Source: Paraburkholderia sp. CNPSo 3274
GTDB taxonomy: Bacteria > Pseudomonadota > Gammaproteobacteria > Burkholderiales > Burkholderiaceae
Length of the DNA: 64,000 nucleotides
Assembly: GCF_024206475.1 (NCBI RefSeq)
Contig: NZ_JAMBPR010000020.1
Location: forward strand, 1-64,000
Direction: 5' to 3'
The position numbers and the translations under genes are program-made. Below, one piece after another: positions 1 to 9,115 of the stretch (its first letter is position 1; every line of letters starts with the position of its first letter). The notes under the pieces were generated by a model. That model did not search any database and had not been told where the DNA came from. It saw only the letters and a list, made by a program, of their open reading frames with translations.

Positions 1-41
1 GTGGCGGCGGTGGTGGCGGACGTCACATCGGCCGTCGATAA
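1..41 (+). CDS. C-terminal end of a DUF3300-type protein (partial)
   Basis: The third frame is open from the window edge and ends in GGGGGGRHIGRR followed by TAA at 39-41. Glycine/histidine/arginine-rich tails of this kind end DUF3300 proteins, which commonly sit directly upstream of DUF2950 genes in Burkholderia relatives. Only 12 residues are visible, so the family name rests on the tail composition and on the DUF2950 neighbour 26 bp downstream. The two genes are probably co-transcribed. Confidence 0.5.
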   Translation, partial: GGGGGGRHIGRR

Positions 42-67
42 CGTTGAATATCATGAGGAGTCAAAAA

Positions 68-1012
68 ATGATCCGCATTTCCGCACGCCGCCTGCCGCAC
101 GACTACGCGCTCGCGCTCGCTACGGCACTCGCGCTCTTTGGCGCGCCCGCGCTGCTGCCGGCCCAGTTCGGCGGTGCCTCCGTTTACGCGCAAGCCGTCT
201 TCGCCACGCCCGAAGCCGCCGCGAACGCATTCACCGACGCACTCGCGACCAACGACCAGGGCGCCATGAAGCACGTGCTCGGCAACGATTTCACCGAGTT
301 CATCCCAACGCAAAACATCGGCCAGGACGATATCGACGACTACCTTGGCGCCTGGGCGAAGGGCCATCGCGTCGTACCCGACGCCACGCCTGTGGCCGGC
401 AAGGCGAGCGCTCACGTCGAGGTGGGCGACAGCGGCTGGACGCTGCCCATCCCAATCGTGCAATCGGGCAAGGGCTGGCATTTCGACCCGCGTGAAGGCG
501 CGAGCGAAATTCTCACGCGCCGCATCGGCCGCAACGAGCGTGCGGCCATGCTCACCTCGCTCGCCTACGTCGACGCGCAGAACGACTATCGCAAGCTCAC
601 GCAGCACTATGCGCAGCGCCTCGTGAGTACGCCGGGCACGCACGACGGTCTGTACTGGCCGGTCGAGCCGGGCGAGACCGAAAGTCCGCTCGGACCGCTC
701 GCGGCAGCCATGCCGGGCAACACGAAGATCACGCCGACCGAGGGCTATCACGGCTATCACTTCCGCGTTCTCACCGCGCAGGGGCCGCACGCCAGCGGTG
801 GTGCGCGCAGCTATCTCGAGAACGGGGACCTGAGCGGCGGTTTTGCGCTCGTGGCCTGGCCAGCGCAATACGGCAAAACCGGTGTGATGAGCTTCATCAT
901 CAACCAGGACGGCCAGCTTTATCAGAAGGACCTCGGGCCGAACGGCGCGCATACGGCAGCGGCGATCAAGGCATTCGATCCCGACTCGTCCTGGAAGGCC
1001 ACCACACCCTGA
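68..1012 (+). CDS. DUF2950 family exported protein
   Basis: This 314-residue protein has an N-terminal export signal (about residues 1-42, hydrophobic ALALATALALFGAPALL, then a YAQA cleavage-like site). The mature part matches the DUF2950 pattern as I know it: FATPEAAANAFTDAL near the start and, toward the end, GYHGYHFRVLTAQG and a closing region with GVMSFIINQDGQLYQKDLG. I chose the ATG at 68 because AGGAG lies just upstream and an export signal follows. It follows a probable DUF3300 gene closely, suggesting a two-gene envelope unit. Molecular function is unknown; a periplasmic location is inferred from the signal. Confidence 0.85.
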   Translation: MIRISARRLPHDYALALATALALFGAPALLPAQFGGASVYAQAVFATPEAAANAFTDALATNDQGAMKHVLGNDFTEFIPTQNIGQDDIDDYLGAWAKGHRVVPDATPVAGKASAHVEVGDSGWTLPIPIVQSGKGWHFDPREGASEILTRRIGRNERAAMLTSLAYVDAQNDYRKLTQHYAQRLVSTPGTHDGLYWPVEPGETESPLGPLAAAMPGNTKITPTEGYHGYHFRVLTAQGPHASGGARSYLENGDLSGGFALVAWPAQYGKTGVMSFIINQDGQLYQKDLGPNGAHTAAAIKAFDPDSSWKATTP

Positions 1013-1208
1013 TCGGCGAGCCGCCGTCCGTCGGGCGGCATGATTGCTGACGTCGTCTCTGACAGACGCTCGATATGGAATTCGGGCACAATCAAGCCAC
1101 GGCGACGTGGGTGTCGCCCGAAGCGGGCTTTGGCCAACGGAAGCGGAGAGGTCGGGCATGCGGTTTGCTCGATCATCCCCGCACTCTCATTCGTGTGGAG
1201 ATAACCAA

Positions 1209-1796
1209 ATGCAACGACGCAACTTCATGCTAACGGCGGCGGTGACCCTGGCCTCGGGCGGTCTCACGCTCGCGGGCTGTACCACCACCACGAATTCGAA
1301 TTCCTCGGCGTCGCAGAACATGTCCAAGCGGCAGTCGATCGACGCGTCCGTGGACGGCACCCTCTCGCGGCTGTTTTCGACCGTGAAAGGCTCGCACGAG
1401 CTGCTCGCGAAGTCGCGCGGCGTGCTGGTGTTCCCCGAAGTGCTGCAGGCCGGCTTCATCGTCGGCGGGCAGTATGGCGAGGGCGCGTTGCGCGTGGGCG
1501 GCGCTACGGTCGGCTACTACAGCACCGTGTCGGGCTCGTTCGGCCTGCAGGCCGGCGCCCAGTCGAAGGCGCTCATCTTCGCCTTCATGACGCAGGACTC
1601 GCTCGACAAATTCCGCGCGACGGATGGCTGGGCGGCGGGCGCCGACGCCTCCGTCGCGCTCGTGACCGTGGGCGCGAACGGCGTTGTCGACACCAACACG
1701 GCCACGCACCCGGTGGAAGTCTTCGTGCTGACCAACGCTGGCTTGATGGCCGACGTCTCGCTGGCGGGCACCAAGGTCTCGCGTTTGAATATCTGA
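1209..1796 (+). CDS. SYLF-domain (Ysc84-type) lipoprotein
   Basis: The 195-residue product starts MQRRNFMLTAAVTLASGG and has a lipobox (LTLAGC, Cys near residue 24), so it should be lipidated and membrane-anchored. The rest is a SYLF/Ysc84 domain: LFSTVKGSHELLAKSRGVLVF, then GGQYGEGALRVGG, YYSTVSGSFGLQAGAQSKA and a C-terminal strand region. Burkholderia genomes carry this family as BPSL1445-type lipoproteins. SYLF domains bind lipids or actin in eukaryotes; the bacterial role is not established. A GGAG motif upstream supports the ATG at 1209. A hairpin terminator follows at 1835-1861. Confidence 0.88.
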   Translation: MQRRNFMLTAAVTLASGGLTLAGCTTTTNSNSSASQNMSKRQSIDASVDGTLSRLFSTVKGSHELLAKSRGVLVFPEVLQAGFIVGGQYGEGALRVGGATVGYYSTVSGSFGLQAGAQSKALIFAFMTQDSLDKFRATDGWAAGADASVALVTVGANGVVDTNTATHPVEVFVLTNAGLMADVSLAGTKVSRLNI

Positions 1797-1834
1797 AGAC
1801 GCTCGCACCGGTAAAAAGCGCCGGATCATGTAAA

Positions 1835-1861
1835 AAGGGCAAGGCGTCAAGCCTTGCCCTT
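1835..1861. terminator. Bidirectional hairpin terminator
   Basis: An 11-bp perfect stem (AAGGGCAAGGC / GCCTTGCCCTT) with a 5-nt loop lies between the converging SYLF lipoprotein and YeeE/YedE genes. A-rich sequence before and T-containing sequence after fit a factor-independent terminator that could serve both strands. Confidence 0.8.
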
Positions 1862-1904
1862 CGTCATTTCTGCGCAGCCCGAACTGGCTGAGCCGCGTAC
1901 AGCC

Positions 1905-3128
1905 TCAGCAGCCCGTATTCTTCACGCGCTCGACTTCGAGCCCGAACAACGGGCGCAGCTTCGTGCCAAGCACATTGCCCGCGAACGCGCACACGAGCCA
2001 CAGCCAGCCGTGCAGGCTGCCCGAGACGATGCCGCTGAAATACGCGCCGATATTGCAGCCGTAAGCGAGGCGCGCCCCATAGCCGAGCAGCAGCCCGCCG
2101 ATCACGGCCGCCACGAGCGAGCGCAGCGGAATGCGCCACACCGGCGCGTAGCGGCCCGCGAGCGAGGCCGCGGCCATTGCGCCGAGCACGATGCCGATGT
2201 CCATGACGGTAGTGACGTCGTGGCTTGCCGGGGCGGCGAGCGCGGCGGCGTTCGGGCCGGCTATCCAGTATTTCCAGCTAACCACGTCGATGCCAAGCGT
2301 TGCGAAGCCCTTCGCGCCCCACAGCGCGAATGCCGAGGTCACGCCCCAGGGGCGGCCCGAGAGCACGAGCGTCGCGAAATTCAGAATCGCGAGCGCGACC
2401 GCGCCAGCCAGCAGCGGCCACGGGCCATGCAGCCACGGCGAGGTGTGCGGCGCGCGCGGCTCGTTGACGAGGTGGCCGTGGCGGCGCTTTTCGACGACCA
2501 CGGTGAGCGCGGCGATGAGCGCGAACACCACGAGATTGAGCGCAATGGCGGGCGCGGCGCCCAGCGCGTTCACGAACGAGAACGGCTTCAATTGCGGCAT
2601 CGACGTCCAGAACGGCATGTGCGCCGTGGCGACCACGGAGCCTGCGATAAAAGCGATGAGCGTCACGACCATGCGCGTACTACCGCCGCCCACGGTATAG
2701 AGCGTGCCCGAGGCGCAGCCGCCGCCCAGCTGCATGCCCACGCCGAACATGAACGCGCCGACGATGACCGAAGTGCCCGCGGGCGAAACGAGGCCCGTGA
2801 CCGGATGGCCGAACAGCGAACCTGCCGCGAGCGCGGGGAAGAACAGCAGCACGCCGATGGCGAGCATGACCATCTGCGCGCGCAAGCCGGCGCCGCGCCC
2901 GTCGGCGATGAACACGCGCCACGCCGAGGTGAAGCCGAACGCCGCGTGATAGAGCGTCATGCCGAGCAGCGCGCCGACCACGTAGAGCGCCGCCTGACGC
3001 GCGCTCACGGTCTGCGCGAGATACACCGCGCCGAGCGCGACGAGCAAAAGCGCGATGCCTAGCGGCTTGGGATTGATGGAGTCGAGTCGGCGCGGCGCGC
3101 GCGCGAGCGGCGTGGAGAGGTCGGACAT
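1905..3128 (-). CDS. YeeE/YedE-family inner-membrane sulfur-compound transporter
   Basis: This 407-residue polytopic membrane protein contains the duplicated YeeE/YedE (sulfur transport) fold. The hallmark glycine/cysteine motifs occur twice: GGGCASGTLYTVGGGSTRM in the first half and YGARLAYGCNIGAYFSGIV in the second. In the thiosulfate transporter TsuA the cysteines in these motifs pass thiosulfate across the membrane, so uptake of thiosulfate or a related sulfur compound is the likely role. The ATG at 3128 (MSDLSTPLARAP) is preferred; upstream sequence in the same frame reads as non-coding. No sulfurtransferase partner is adjacent. Confidence 0.85.
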   Translation of the reverse strand: MSDLSTPLARAPRRLDSINPKPLGIALLLVALGAVYLAQTVSARQAALYVVGALLGMTLYHAAFGFTSAWRVFIADGRGAGLRAQMVMLAIGVLLFFPALAAGSLFGHPVTGLVSPAGTSVIVGAFMFGVGMQLGGGCASGTLYTVGGGSTRMVVTLIAFIAGSVVATAHMPFWTSMPQLKPFSFVNALGAAPAIALNLVVFALIAALTVVVEKRRHGHLVNEPRAPHTSPWLHGPWPLLAGAVALAILNFATLVLSGRPWGVTSAFALWGAKGFATLGIDVVSWKYWIAGPNAAALAAPASHDVTTVMDIGIVLGAMAAASLAGRYAPVWRIPLRSLVAAVIGGLLLGYGARLAYGCNIGAYFSGIVSGSLHGWLWLVCAFAGNVLGTKLRPLFGLEVERVKNTGC

Positions 3129-3461
3129 ATGGGAGCGGGGGCGGCCTCGAAAAGTCGCCAGGAAAAACAATCGATGAAACCAAAACGATAGCACGAATCG
3201 CAACGTGGTCTGACGGAGCCCCCAGGCCGACGTTTCGCGACCCGCTCCGAGCCGCGAAAAATCGCCGCAAACCCCGTCCAGACGGGGATTTCCCAGATAT
3301 TGGGGCGAAGCCCCGCCAAACCCCCGCAGCCCTGCGGGCATCATGGATTTCCCCTATGCAGCGCCGCGAGCCGTCTGCCGTTACGCGAGACGAGGTGCCA
3401 GCGCGTGTCGGGCCGCGCGCATTCGCACTGGCTGGAAGATAAAAAACGCAACGGAGACCTC

Positions 3462-5093
3462 ATGCTGGGAAACATCACCATTCGCCGTGGGCTAACGCTC
3501 GTTATCGGTATCTTCGTCGCGTTTCTGCTGACGGTGATCGGCGTGTCGTATGGCGCGCTCAAGATCACCAACGACAGCCTGCACGATGCCCAGCGCAGCG
3601 CGCAGTCGCTCGACGCCCTCAAGACCAGTTCGGAACGTCTGCTCCAGGTGCGCCTCGCGCTCGGCGGCTACGAGACGCTCTTCAGCGTCGGCAAGGCCAC
3701 AGACGGCTTGCTCGACAAGGCGCACCAGGTGCTCGTGAATTCGAACAGGGAGTTCGCGCTCTACAGCGCCGGCCCGTTCGACGACCCCGAAGAGGCGCGC
3801 CTCGCCCAGGCCGTGAGCAGCGCGCGCGAGGCGCTCGTCTCACAGGCGCTCGAGCCTGAGTACAAGGCGCTCGTCGACAACGATTTCAATACCTTCCGCA
3901 CGATCCAGGGCGAAACCGCCGACCGCTACTACGGCGCCTACGCGAAGGCAATCGACGCGCTCGAGAGCTGGCAGGCCGCGCGCCAGCAGCAGGACGCCGA
4001 CACCGCCGCGCAGCGCTTTCGCCTTTCGCTCATCGTGTTCGGTCTGATCGGCGTGGTGGGCGTGGTGATTGGCGTGTTCGCGCGCGTGGGGCTCGCCGCC
4101 GCCGTCGTCAAGCCGGTGAACCATGCGATTCGCCATTTCGAGCGCATCGCCGCGGGCGACCTCACGGTGGAAGTGAGGGTGCGCTCGAAGAACGAAATGG
4201 GCCAGTTGCTGGGCGCGCTGCAGACCATGCGCGACGGCCTCGTGGGCACCGTCTCGCGTGTGCGCGGCAGCATGCACGAAATCACCCAGGGCGCGAAGCA
4301 GATCGCGTCGGGCAACGTCGATCTCTCGGACCGCACGGCGCAGCAGGCGGCTGCGCTCGAAGAAACGGCGGCGAGCATCGAGGAGCTTTCGGCGGCGGTG
4401 CGCCAGAACACGGACGGCGCGAAGGAAGCGAGCGGGCTCGCCCAGACCGCGCTCGAAACCGTCACGCGCGGCGCCGACGTGGTGGCCCGCGTGAACGCGA
4501 CGATGAGCGACATCACGGCCTCGTCGCAGAAGGTGGAGGAGATCACCGGCATCATCGAGGGCATTGCGTTCCAGACCAACATCCTCGCGCTCAATGCGGC
4601 CGTGGAGGCGGCGCGCGCAGGCGAGCAGGGCCGCGGATTCGCGGTCGTGGCGAGCGAGGTGCGCAGTCTCGCGCAGCGCTCCGGCACGGCGGCCAAGGAG
4701 ATCAAGGAGCTGATCGCGGCCTCGGCGGCGACTGTCAGTGCGGGCGCGCGCCTCGTGGAAGACGCGCGCCGAACCATGGACGAGGCGCGCAGTGCGGTGG
4801 CGCGCGTGAGCGGGATCATGACCGAGATCGAGACCGCGACGCACGAGCAGAGCGATGGCATCGAGCAGGTGAACCGCGCGATTGCGCAGATCGACGAGGT
4901 CACGCAGCGCAATGCGGCGCTCGTGGAGGAGGCGGCGGCGGCCGCGCAGTCGCTCGAATCGCAGGCCGATTTGCTGCGCGAGGCCGTAGCGGTGTTCAAC
5001 CTGGGTGGCGCGGGGCAGGCAGGTGCGCGCCCGGCGCATGCCGCTGCGGCGGACACGCGCGCAGGCCGCGGGGGGACGCGGGCGCTGGCCTGA
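3462..5093 (+). CDS. Methyl-accepting chemotaxis protein
   Basis: A 543-residue transmembrane chemoreceptor. TM1 spans about residues 9-31 and is followed by a periplasmic helical sensor of about 160 residues of the four-helix-bundle type. TM2 ([20 protein letters not shown]) is near 185-210, then a HAMP domain and the cytoplasmic signalling coiled coil. The hairpin tip carries the near-invariant sequence around [20 protein letters not shown]. The C-terminus ends in an Ala/Arg-rich tail and lacks an NWETF-type CheR tether. The ATG at 3462 follows GGAGAC. It is a lone receptor gene, so its signals must feed a Che system elsewhere. The ligand cannot be read from sequence. Confidence 0.93.
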   Translation: MLGNITIRRGLTLVIGIFVAFLLTVIGVSYGALKITNDSLHDAQRSAQSLDALKTSSERLLQVRLALGGYETLFSVGKATDGLLDKAHQVLVNSNREFALYSAGPFDDPEEARLAQAVSSAREALVSQALEPEYKALVDNDFNTFRTIQGETADRYYGAYAKAIDALESWQAARQQQDADTAAQRFRLSLIVFGLIGVVGVVIGVFARVGLAAAVVKPVNHAIRHFERIAAGDLTVEVRVRSKNEMGQLLGALQTMRDGLVGTVSRVRGSMHEITQGAKQIASGNVDLSDRTAQQAAALEETAASIEELSAAVRQNTDGAKEASGLAQTALETVTRGADVVARVNATMSDITASSQKVEEITGIIEGIAFQTNILALNAAVEAARAGEQGRGFAVVASEVRSLAQRSGTAAKEIKELIAASAATVSAGARLVEDARRTMDEARSAVARVSGIMTEIETATHEQSDGIEQVNRAIAQIDEVTQRNAALVEEAAAAAQSLESQADLLREAVAVFNLGGAGQAGARPAHAAAADTRAGRGGTRALA

Positions 5094-5107
5094 GCCAGCC
5101 ATTGCGG

Positions 5108-5136
5108 GTTGTCCTTGCTGTTGCAAGGACAACTTT
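5108..5136 (+). terminator. Terminator after the chemoreceptor gene
   Basis: A perfect 11-bp stem (GTTGTCCTTGC / GCAAGGACAAC) with a 4-nt loop is followed by TTTC. It begins 15 bp after the chemoreceptor stop and separates it from the downstream flavoprotein gene. Confidence 0.75.
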
Positions 5137-5259
5137 CGGCCGTTTTAACCTGAGGTTATACCCCGCGCGCAATTCGCAATTGAGTTCCCCATCGTTCCCG
5201 GCGAGACTGGCGGCATAGGCCGTCAGGGCTTGGCCGTCAGCGAAAGAGAACAACGGATC

Positions 5260-6507
5260 ATGCGAGTTTGTGTTTTGGGCGGTGGGGTGATTGGCGTGAG
5301 CACGGCGTATGCGCTCGCCCGCGATGGACACGAGGTCACGCTCGTCGAGCGCCACGCCGACGTGGCGCAGGAAACGAGCCACGCCAACGGCGGCCAGCTT
5401 AGCTACAGCTACGTCGCGCCGTTCGCGGACCCCTCAGTGCTTCCCAAGCTGCCGCAATGGCTCTTCTCGCGCGACGCCGCGCTGCGTTTCGTGCCGCGGT
5501 TCGATCCGCACCAATGGCGCTGGTGCGCCGCGTTCCTGCGTGCGTGCACGCGCGCGCGCAGCCGCGCGACCACGGCCGAACTGCTCGGCCTTGGTTTTTT
5601 GAGCCAGCGTCTCATGCACGAAGTGGTCGAGCGCGAAGCGCTGTCATTCGACTACGTGCGCAACGGCAAGCTCGTGGTGTATCGCGATCAGGATGCCTTC
5701 GCGGGCGCGCGCCTCCAGGCGCAATACCAGGCGAAACTGGGCTGTGTGCAGCATGTGCTCGACGGCGCGGCGTGCGTCGCGCTCGAACCTGCGCTTGCGC
5801 ATATCGGCGCAGAGATCGTGGGCGGCATTCACACGCCAGGCGAAGAGGCCGCCGACTGCGATCAGTTCACACGCGGCCTCGCACGCGCGGCGCGGCGCGA
5901 CGGCGTCACCCTGCAACTTGCCACCGAGTTTTCGGGACTGCGAACGAAAGGGCTGCGGGTACTTGTCGCGCAGACCTCGCAGGGCGACATTGAAGCCGAC
6001 GCGTTCGTCGTGTGCCTGGGTTTCCAGAGCCAGCCGATGCTCGCCTCGCTCGGCGTGCACGTGCCCGTGTATCCGCTCAAAGGCTACAGTCTCACGCTCC
6101 CCAACGCGAATGCGCAGGGCGCGCCGCGCGTCTCGGTCACGGATGCGCATCACAAGGTCGTCTACGCCCCGCTCGGCGAGCGCCTGCGCATTGCGGGCAT
6201 GGTCGATCTCACGGGCATGAACCCGCACGCCGACGACGCCCGCATCGCGCTGCTCACGCGGCAGGCGCGCGAAACCTTCCCCAACGCCGGCGACTACGAC
6301 GCCATTCAGACGTGGACCGGCATGCGTCCCGCCACGCCGGACAGCAAGCCTGTGATTGGCGCCACGCACTTTCGCAACCTGTGGCTCAACACGGGGCACG
6401 GCGCGCTAGGCTTCACGCTCGCGCTCGGCAGCGCGCAACTGCTCGCCGATTTGCTGGCGGAGCGCGAGTTGCCGATCGACGGCGACGCCTTTGCGCCGGG
6501 CCGCTGA
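5260..6507 (+). CDS. DadA-like D-amino-acid dehydrogenase (FAD oxidoreductase)
   Basis: A 415-residue flavoprotein of the DAO/DadA family. The N-terminus is a Rossmann FAD-binding motif (VCVLGGGVIGVSTAYALARD) ending in the ribose-binding acidic residue of LVER. DadA-like features follow: ETSHANGGQLSYSY near residue 40 and, near the C-terminus, WTGMRPATPDSKPVIG and NLWLNTGHGALGFTLALGS. Such enzymes deaminate D-amino acids and pass electrons to the respiratory chain. It differs clearly from the canonical housekeeping DadA sequence and has no alanine racemase neighbour, so a paralogue with another D-amino acid or secondary amine substrate is likely. The start follows AGAGAA. Confidence 0.85.
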   Translation: MRVCVLGGGVIGVSTAYALARDGHEVTLVERHADVAQETSHANGGQLSYSYVAPFADPSVLPKLPQWLFSRDAALRFVPRFDPHQWRWCAAFLRACTRARSRATTAELLGLGFLSQRLMHEVVEREALSFDYVRNGKLVVYRDQDAFAGARLQAQYQAKLGCVQHVLDGAACVALEPALAHIGAEIVGGIHTPGEEAADCDQFTRGLARAARRDGVTLQLATEFSGLRTKGLRVLVAQTSQGDIEADAFVVCLGFQSQPMLASLGVHVPVYPLKGYSLTLPNANAQGAPRVSVTDAHHKVVYAPLGERLRIAGMVDLTGMNPHADDARIALLTRQARETFPNAGDYDAIQTWTGMRPATPDSKPVIGATHFRNLWLNTGHGALGFTLALGSAQLLADLLAERELPIDGDAFAPGR

Positions 6508-6535
6508 TCTGGCTCACTGATTTGCCAACGAGACG

Positions 6536-7498
6536 TTACTGCAGCGTCGCGCCTTCCTCGCGCACGACCACGCTCGTGCGTCCGTCGACGCTCACCGGCA
6601 CTTCGCCGCGCACAGTCGCGCGTCGGACGACGCGGCGCGCGTCGCCGTAGTCGTTGATCGCGTAGTGCTGCGTGGCGCGGTTGTCCCAGATCGCGACGTC
6701 GCCTTCCTGCCAGTTCCAGCGCACCGTGTTTTCGAGCCGCGTGACATGCTCGTGGAACACCTGCAGCAGATGTGCCGAATCGAACGACGAAAGACCCTTG
6801 AGCCGCTGCACGAAGTGGCCGAGCACGAGCGTGCGTTCGCCCGTTTCCGGATGCACTCGCACCACGGGATGTTCGGTTTCGTAGCGCTTCGACGTGAAGA
6901 CTTCGCGGTAACGCTTGAGCTGCGTGCTGTCCGCGTTCGTGTGTGTCGACGCGTAGTCGTAGGCGTTGGTGTGGAGCGCCCACAGCGTGTCGGCGAGCGT
7001 GCGCAGCGGCTCGGGCAGTTGCGCGTACGCGGCGGCCGTATTGGCCCACACCGTGTCGCCGCCAAATGGCGGAATCACCACGGCGCGCAGGATCGAGACT
7101 TTCGGGTAGGCGTCGACGAAGGTGACGTCGGTGTGCCATGAGTTGGCGCGCGCGCCGTGCAGCGAATCGAGTTCCAGCAGGCTGCCGCCTTCGACCGAGG
7201 GCACCGTGGGGTGCGCGACCGTTTCGCCGAAGCGCCGCGCGAAGGCTTCCTGCTCTGTATCGTCGAGATGCTGCTGGCCACGGAAGAACAGCACCTTGTG
7301 ACGCAGCAGGGCGGCGTTGATCGCGTCGAACGTGGCGCTGTCGAGATCGGCGTGCAGACGCACACCATCGATGCGCGCGCCAATGCGGCCCGCGACTTGA
7401 TGGAGGTCGAGCGTGGTATCGGCGTGTTGTTCCGTGGCGGAATGCAGATGCGCTGACGGAACGGACACGGCCTGGCGTTGCGTTTGAACGTCGGACAT
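6536..7498 (-). CDS. TauD/TfdA-family Fe(II)/2-oxoglutarate dioxygenase
   Basis: A 320-residue dioxygenase. The 2-His-1-carboxylate iron site is visible as WHTDVTF (His122, Asp124) and [10 protein letters not shown] (His278), followed by the 2-oxoglutarate-binding arginines in [12 protein letters not shown]. TauD relatives oxidise taurine or other sulfonates, alkyl sulfates (AtsK) or 2,4-D. The spacing and the string HTNAYDYAS resemble the alkylsulfatase/taurine branch, so release of sulfite or sulfate from an organosulfur compound is plausible. There is no adjacent sulfonate ABC transporter. GAGGAGAC precedes the ATG. It converges on the DadA-like gene, 28 bp apart. Confidence 0.87.
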   Translation of the reverse strand: MSDVQTQRQAVSVPSAHLHSATEQHADTTLDLHQVAGRIGARIDGVRLHADLDSATFDAINAALLRHKVLFFRGQQHLDDTEQEAFARRFGETVAHPTVPSVEGGSLLELDSLHGARANSWHTDVTFVDAYPKVSILRAVVIPPFGGDTVWANTAAAYAQLPEPLRTLADTLWALHTNAYDYASTHTNADSTQLKRYREVFTSKRYETEHPVVRVHPETGERTLVLGHFVQRLKGLSSFDSAHLLQVFHEHVTRLENTVRWNWQEGDVAIWDNRATQHYAINDYGDARRVVRRATVRGEVPVSVDGRTSVVVREEGATLQ

Positions 7499-7630
7499 CG
7501 AAAGTCTCCTCGGCTGGACGTGGAACGCCCATTCAAGCAGCCTTGCGCCGCGAGAAGAACTGACGATTTCTGCGAAGCTATGCGCGTGGTGGCGCGCTAT
7601 GGATAGCTGTGCGTGTGATTAGCGCGCACC

Positions 7631-7669
7631 AAAAGAAAATGACGCAGACCCGCGAGGGAATGCGTCATT
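7631..7669 (-). terminator. Terminator of the tRNA-Val transcript
   Basis: Read on the minus strand, a perfect 9-bp stem (AATGACGCA / TGCGTCATT) with an inner CCC/GGG pairing is followed by TTCTTTT. It lies 43 bp after the 3' end of the tRNA. Confidence 0.8.
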
Positions 7670-7711
7670 CACAAGATGCTGCAAGGTACAGCTTCTTTAC
7701 TGCATGTTCGT

Positions 7712-7788
7712 TGGTAGGCTCGATTGGATTCGAACCAACGACCCCCACCATGTCAAGGTGGTGCTCTAACCAACTGAGCTACGAGCCT
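7712..7788 (-). tRNA. tRNA-Val (anticodon GAC)
   Basis: The minus strand folds into a standard cloverleaf with acceptor AGGCTCG / CGAGCCT, D-loop region AGCTCAGTTGGTTAGAGC, and anticodon stem CCACC / GGTGG with the loop TTGACAT, giving anticodon GAC. The T-arm contains GGTTCGAATCC. The discriminator is A and the 3' CCA is genome-encoded. The length is 77 nt. A strong promoter and a terminator bracket it, so it is its own transcription unit downstream of hcaD. Confidence 0.97.
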
Positions 7789-7800
7789 GTCGAGGCGCGA

Positions 7801-7829
7801 ATTATAGAGACACTCGCGCGCGCTTGCAA
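7801..7829 (-). promoter_or_regulatory. Sigma-70 promoter of tRNA-Val
   Basis: On the minus strand, TTGCAA (-35) and a consensus TATAAT (-10) are separated by exactly 17 bp. The -10 is followed by a GC-rich discriminator, typical of stable-RNA promoters under stringent control. It sits 13 bp before the tRNA. Confidence 0.85.
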
Positions 7830-7875
7830 GGGCTTTTCTCGGATCGGTTGAAACGCCGTGTCTGCGGGCGCGCGT

Positions 7876-9102
7876 CTATGCAAACTCGCGCGCCAGATTG
7901 CGCAGGTTTTGCGCGGGATCGGCGAGCGTTTCGCGGGCGATGCGCGCGCGTTTGCCGATCATCGCTTTGGCGCTGCGCATGTCGCGACCCTGATTCACGG
8001 TGATCGCGCCAACCAGCGCGCCTTCGCCGTCGAGACCGAACAGCACACAGGGCGGCGCTTCCAGCGAACCCCGTGTGAGCCATTCAGGCGCAGCCATGTC
8101 GCCCGCGCACTGGATATTGAGGCCGCATTGATCGGTCCAGAACCAATCTGCTTCATAGGCTTCGGGTTCGAGGCCGAGCATCGCGCGCGCGGCCGTTTGC
8201 GCGTGGCGGTTCGCGTTCTCCCACGTTTCGCGGCGCTGGTGGCGACCGCTTGCTTCGTCCCACTGGCTCGCTGCGTCGCCGGCTGCGTAGATGTGCGCGT
8301 GCGAGGTGCGGCACTGTGCGTCGATCACGATGCCGTTGTCTATTTGCAGGCCCGTTGCGCGAGCGAGCGTGGTTTCGGGCTCGACGCCGATGCCGTAGAT
8401 CACCGCGTCGCCGGTGATGCGCGCGCCGTTTTCGAGCGTCAGCACGATATCGCCGTTTTCGCGCGTTGCCGACGAGAGTGGCGAGCCCAGATGCAGTGTC
8501 ACGCCCCGCGCGCGATGCACATCGCACAGATGCTCGGTAAGGAGCGGTGGCGCGCAACGCGCCATCGCGCGCGGCGCCTGTTCGATCACGGTGACTTCCG
8601 CGCCGAGATCGACCGCACTCGAAGCGAGTTCCAGACCGATCACACCCGCGCCCACCAGCAGTACGCGTTTGCCTGGTTGCAGCACGGGAATAAGGCGTTG
8701 CGCGTCCTCTAGTGTGCGCAGCGTGTAGACGCTCTCGCCAAGCGCGTCGAGCATCGGCAAGCGCCGGACGCGCGCGCCCGTGGCGAGCAGCAGTTCGTCG
8801 AAAGCGATCGATTCTCCGTTCGCCAGCGTAACGATCCGCGCCTGTGCGTCGAGCGCGGTCACGGCCACGCCGAGCTTCAACTCGATGTTTTGCGCCGCGT
8901 AGTAGCCTTCGCCGTGAATCGCGCAGCGCGCGGTTTGCGGTTGCAGCAGCACGTCCTTCGAAAGCGGCGGCCGTTCATAAGGCGCGTGCGTTTCCTCGCC
9001 GATCAGTACGACGCGCCCCGCATAGCCTTGCTGGCGCAATTCGGCGGCGGCGAGCGCGCCCGCCTGGCCCGCACCGACGATGACGAAAGTCGAAGCGTTC
9101 AT
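7876..9102 (-). CDS. hcaD: Phenylpropionate dioxygenase ferredoxin reductase
   Basis: A 408-residue NAD(P)H-dependent FAD reductase. FAD- and NAD-binding motifs are visible: FVIVGAGQAGALAAAELRQ at the N-terminus, YERPPLSKDVL, and VLLVGAGVIGLELASSAVDL in the centre, with IYAAGDAAS toward the C-terminal third. It belongs to the ferredoxin-reductase family of multicomponent Rieske dioxygenases and would pass electrons from NADH to HcaC. It is the last gene of the hcaEFCBD operon, 13 bp after hcaB, the same order as in E. coli. I chose the ATG at 9102; the upstream extension lacks the FAD motif. Confidence 0.9.
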   Translation of the reverse strand: MNASTFVIVGAGQAGALAAAELRQQGYAGRVVLIGEETHAPYERPPLSKDVLLQPQTARCAIHGEGYYAAQNIELKLGVAVTALDAQARIVTLANGESIAFDELLLATGARVRRLPMLDALGESVYTLRTLEDAQRLIPVLQPGKRVLLVGAGVIGLELASSAVDLGAEVTVIEQAPRAMARCAPPLLTEHLCDVHRARGVTLHLGSPLSSATRENGDIVLTLENGARITGDAVIYGIGVEPETTLARATGLQIDNGIVIDAQCRTSHAHIYAAGDAASQWDEASGRHQRRETWENANRHAQTAARAMLGLEPEAYEADWFWTDQCGLNIQCAGDMAAPEWLTRGSLEAPPCVLFGLDGEGALVGAITVNQGRDMRSAKAMIGKRARIARETLADPAQNLRNLAREFA

Positions 9103-9115
9103 GATCCGTTTCCCG

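Noticed and set aside
1854..3062. A 402-codon plus-strand frame opposite the YeeE/YedE gene
   Set aside because: Composition is extreme (Arg, Glu, His) and the opposite strand is an obvious membrane protein.
3840..5132. A 430-codon minus-strand frame opposite the chemoreceptor
   Set aside because: It is Arg/His-rich shadow sequence antisense to an unambiguous chemoreceptor; no domain or ribosome-binding site.
7712..7788. tRNA-Val as attachment site of a genomic island carrying hca-mhp
   Set aside because: No integrase and no repeated tRNA 3' end was found in the window. The idea is kept only as a remark in the pathway finding.
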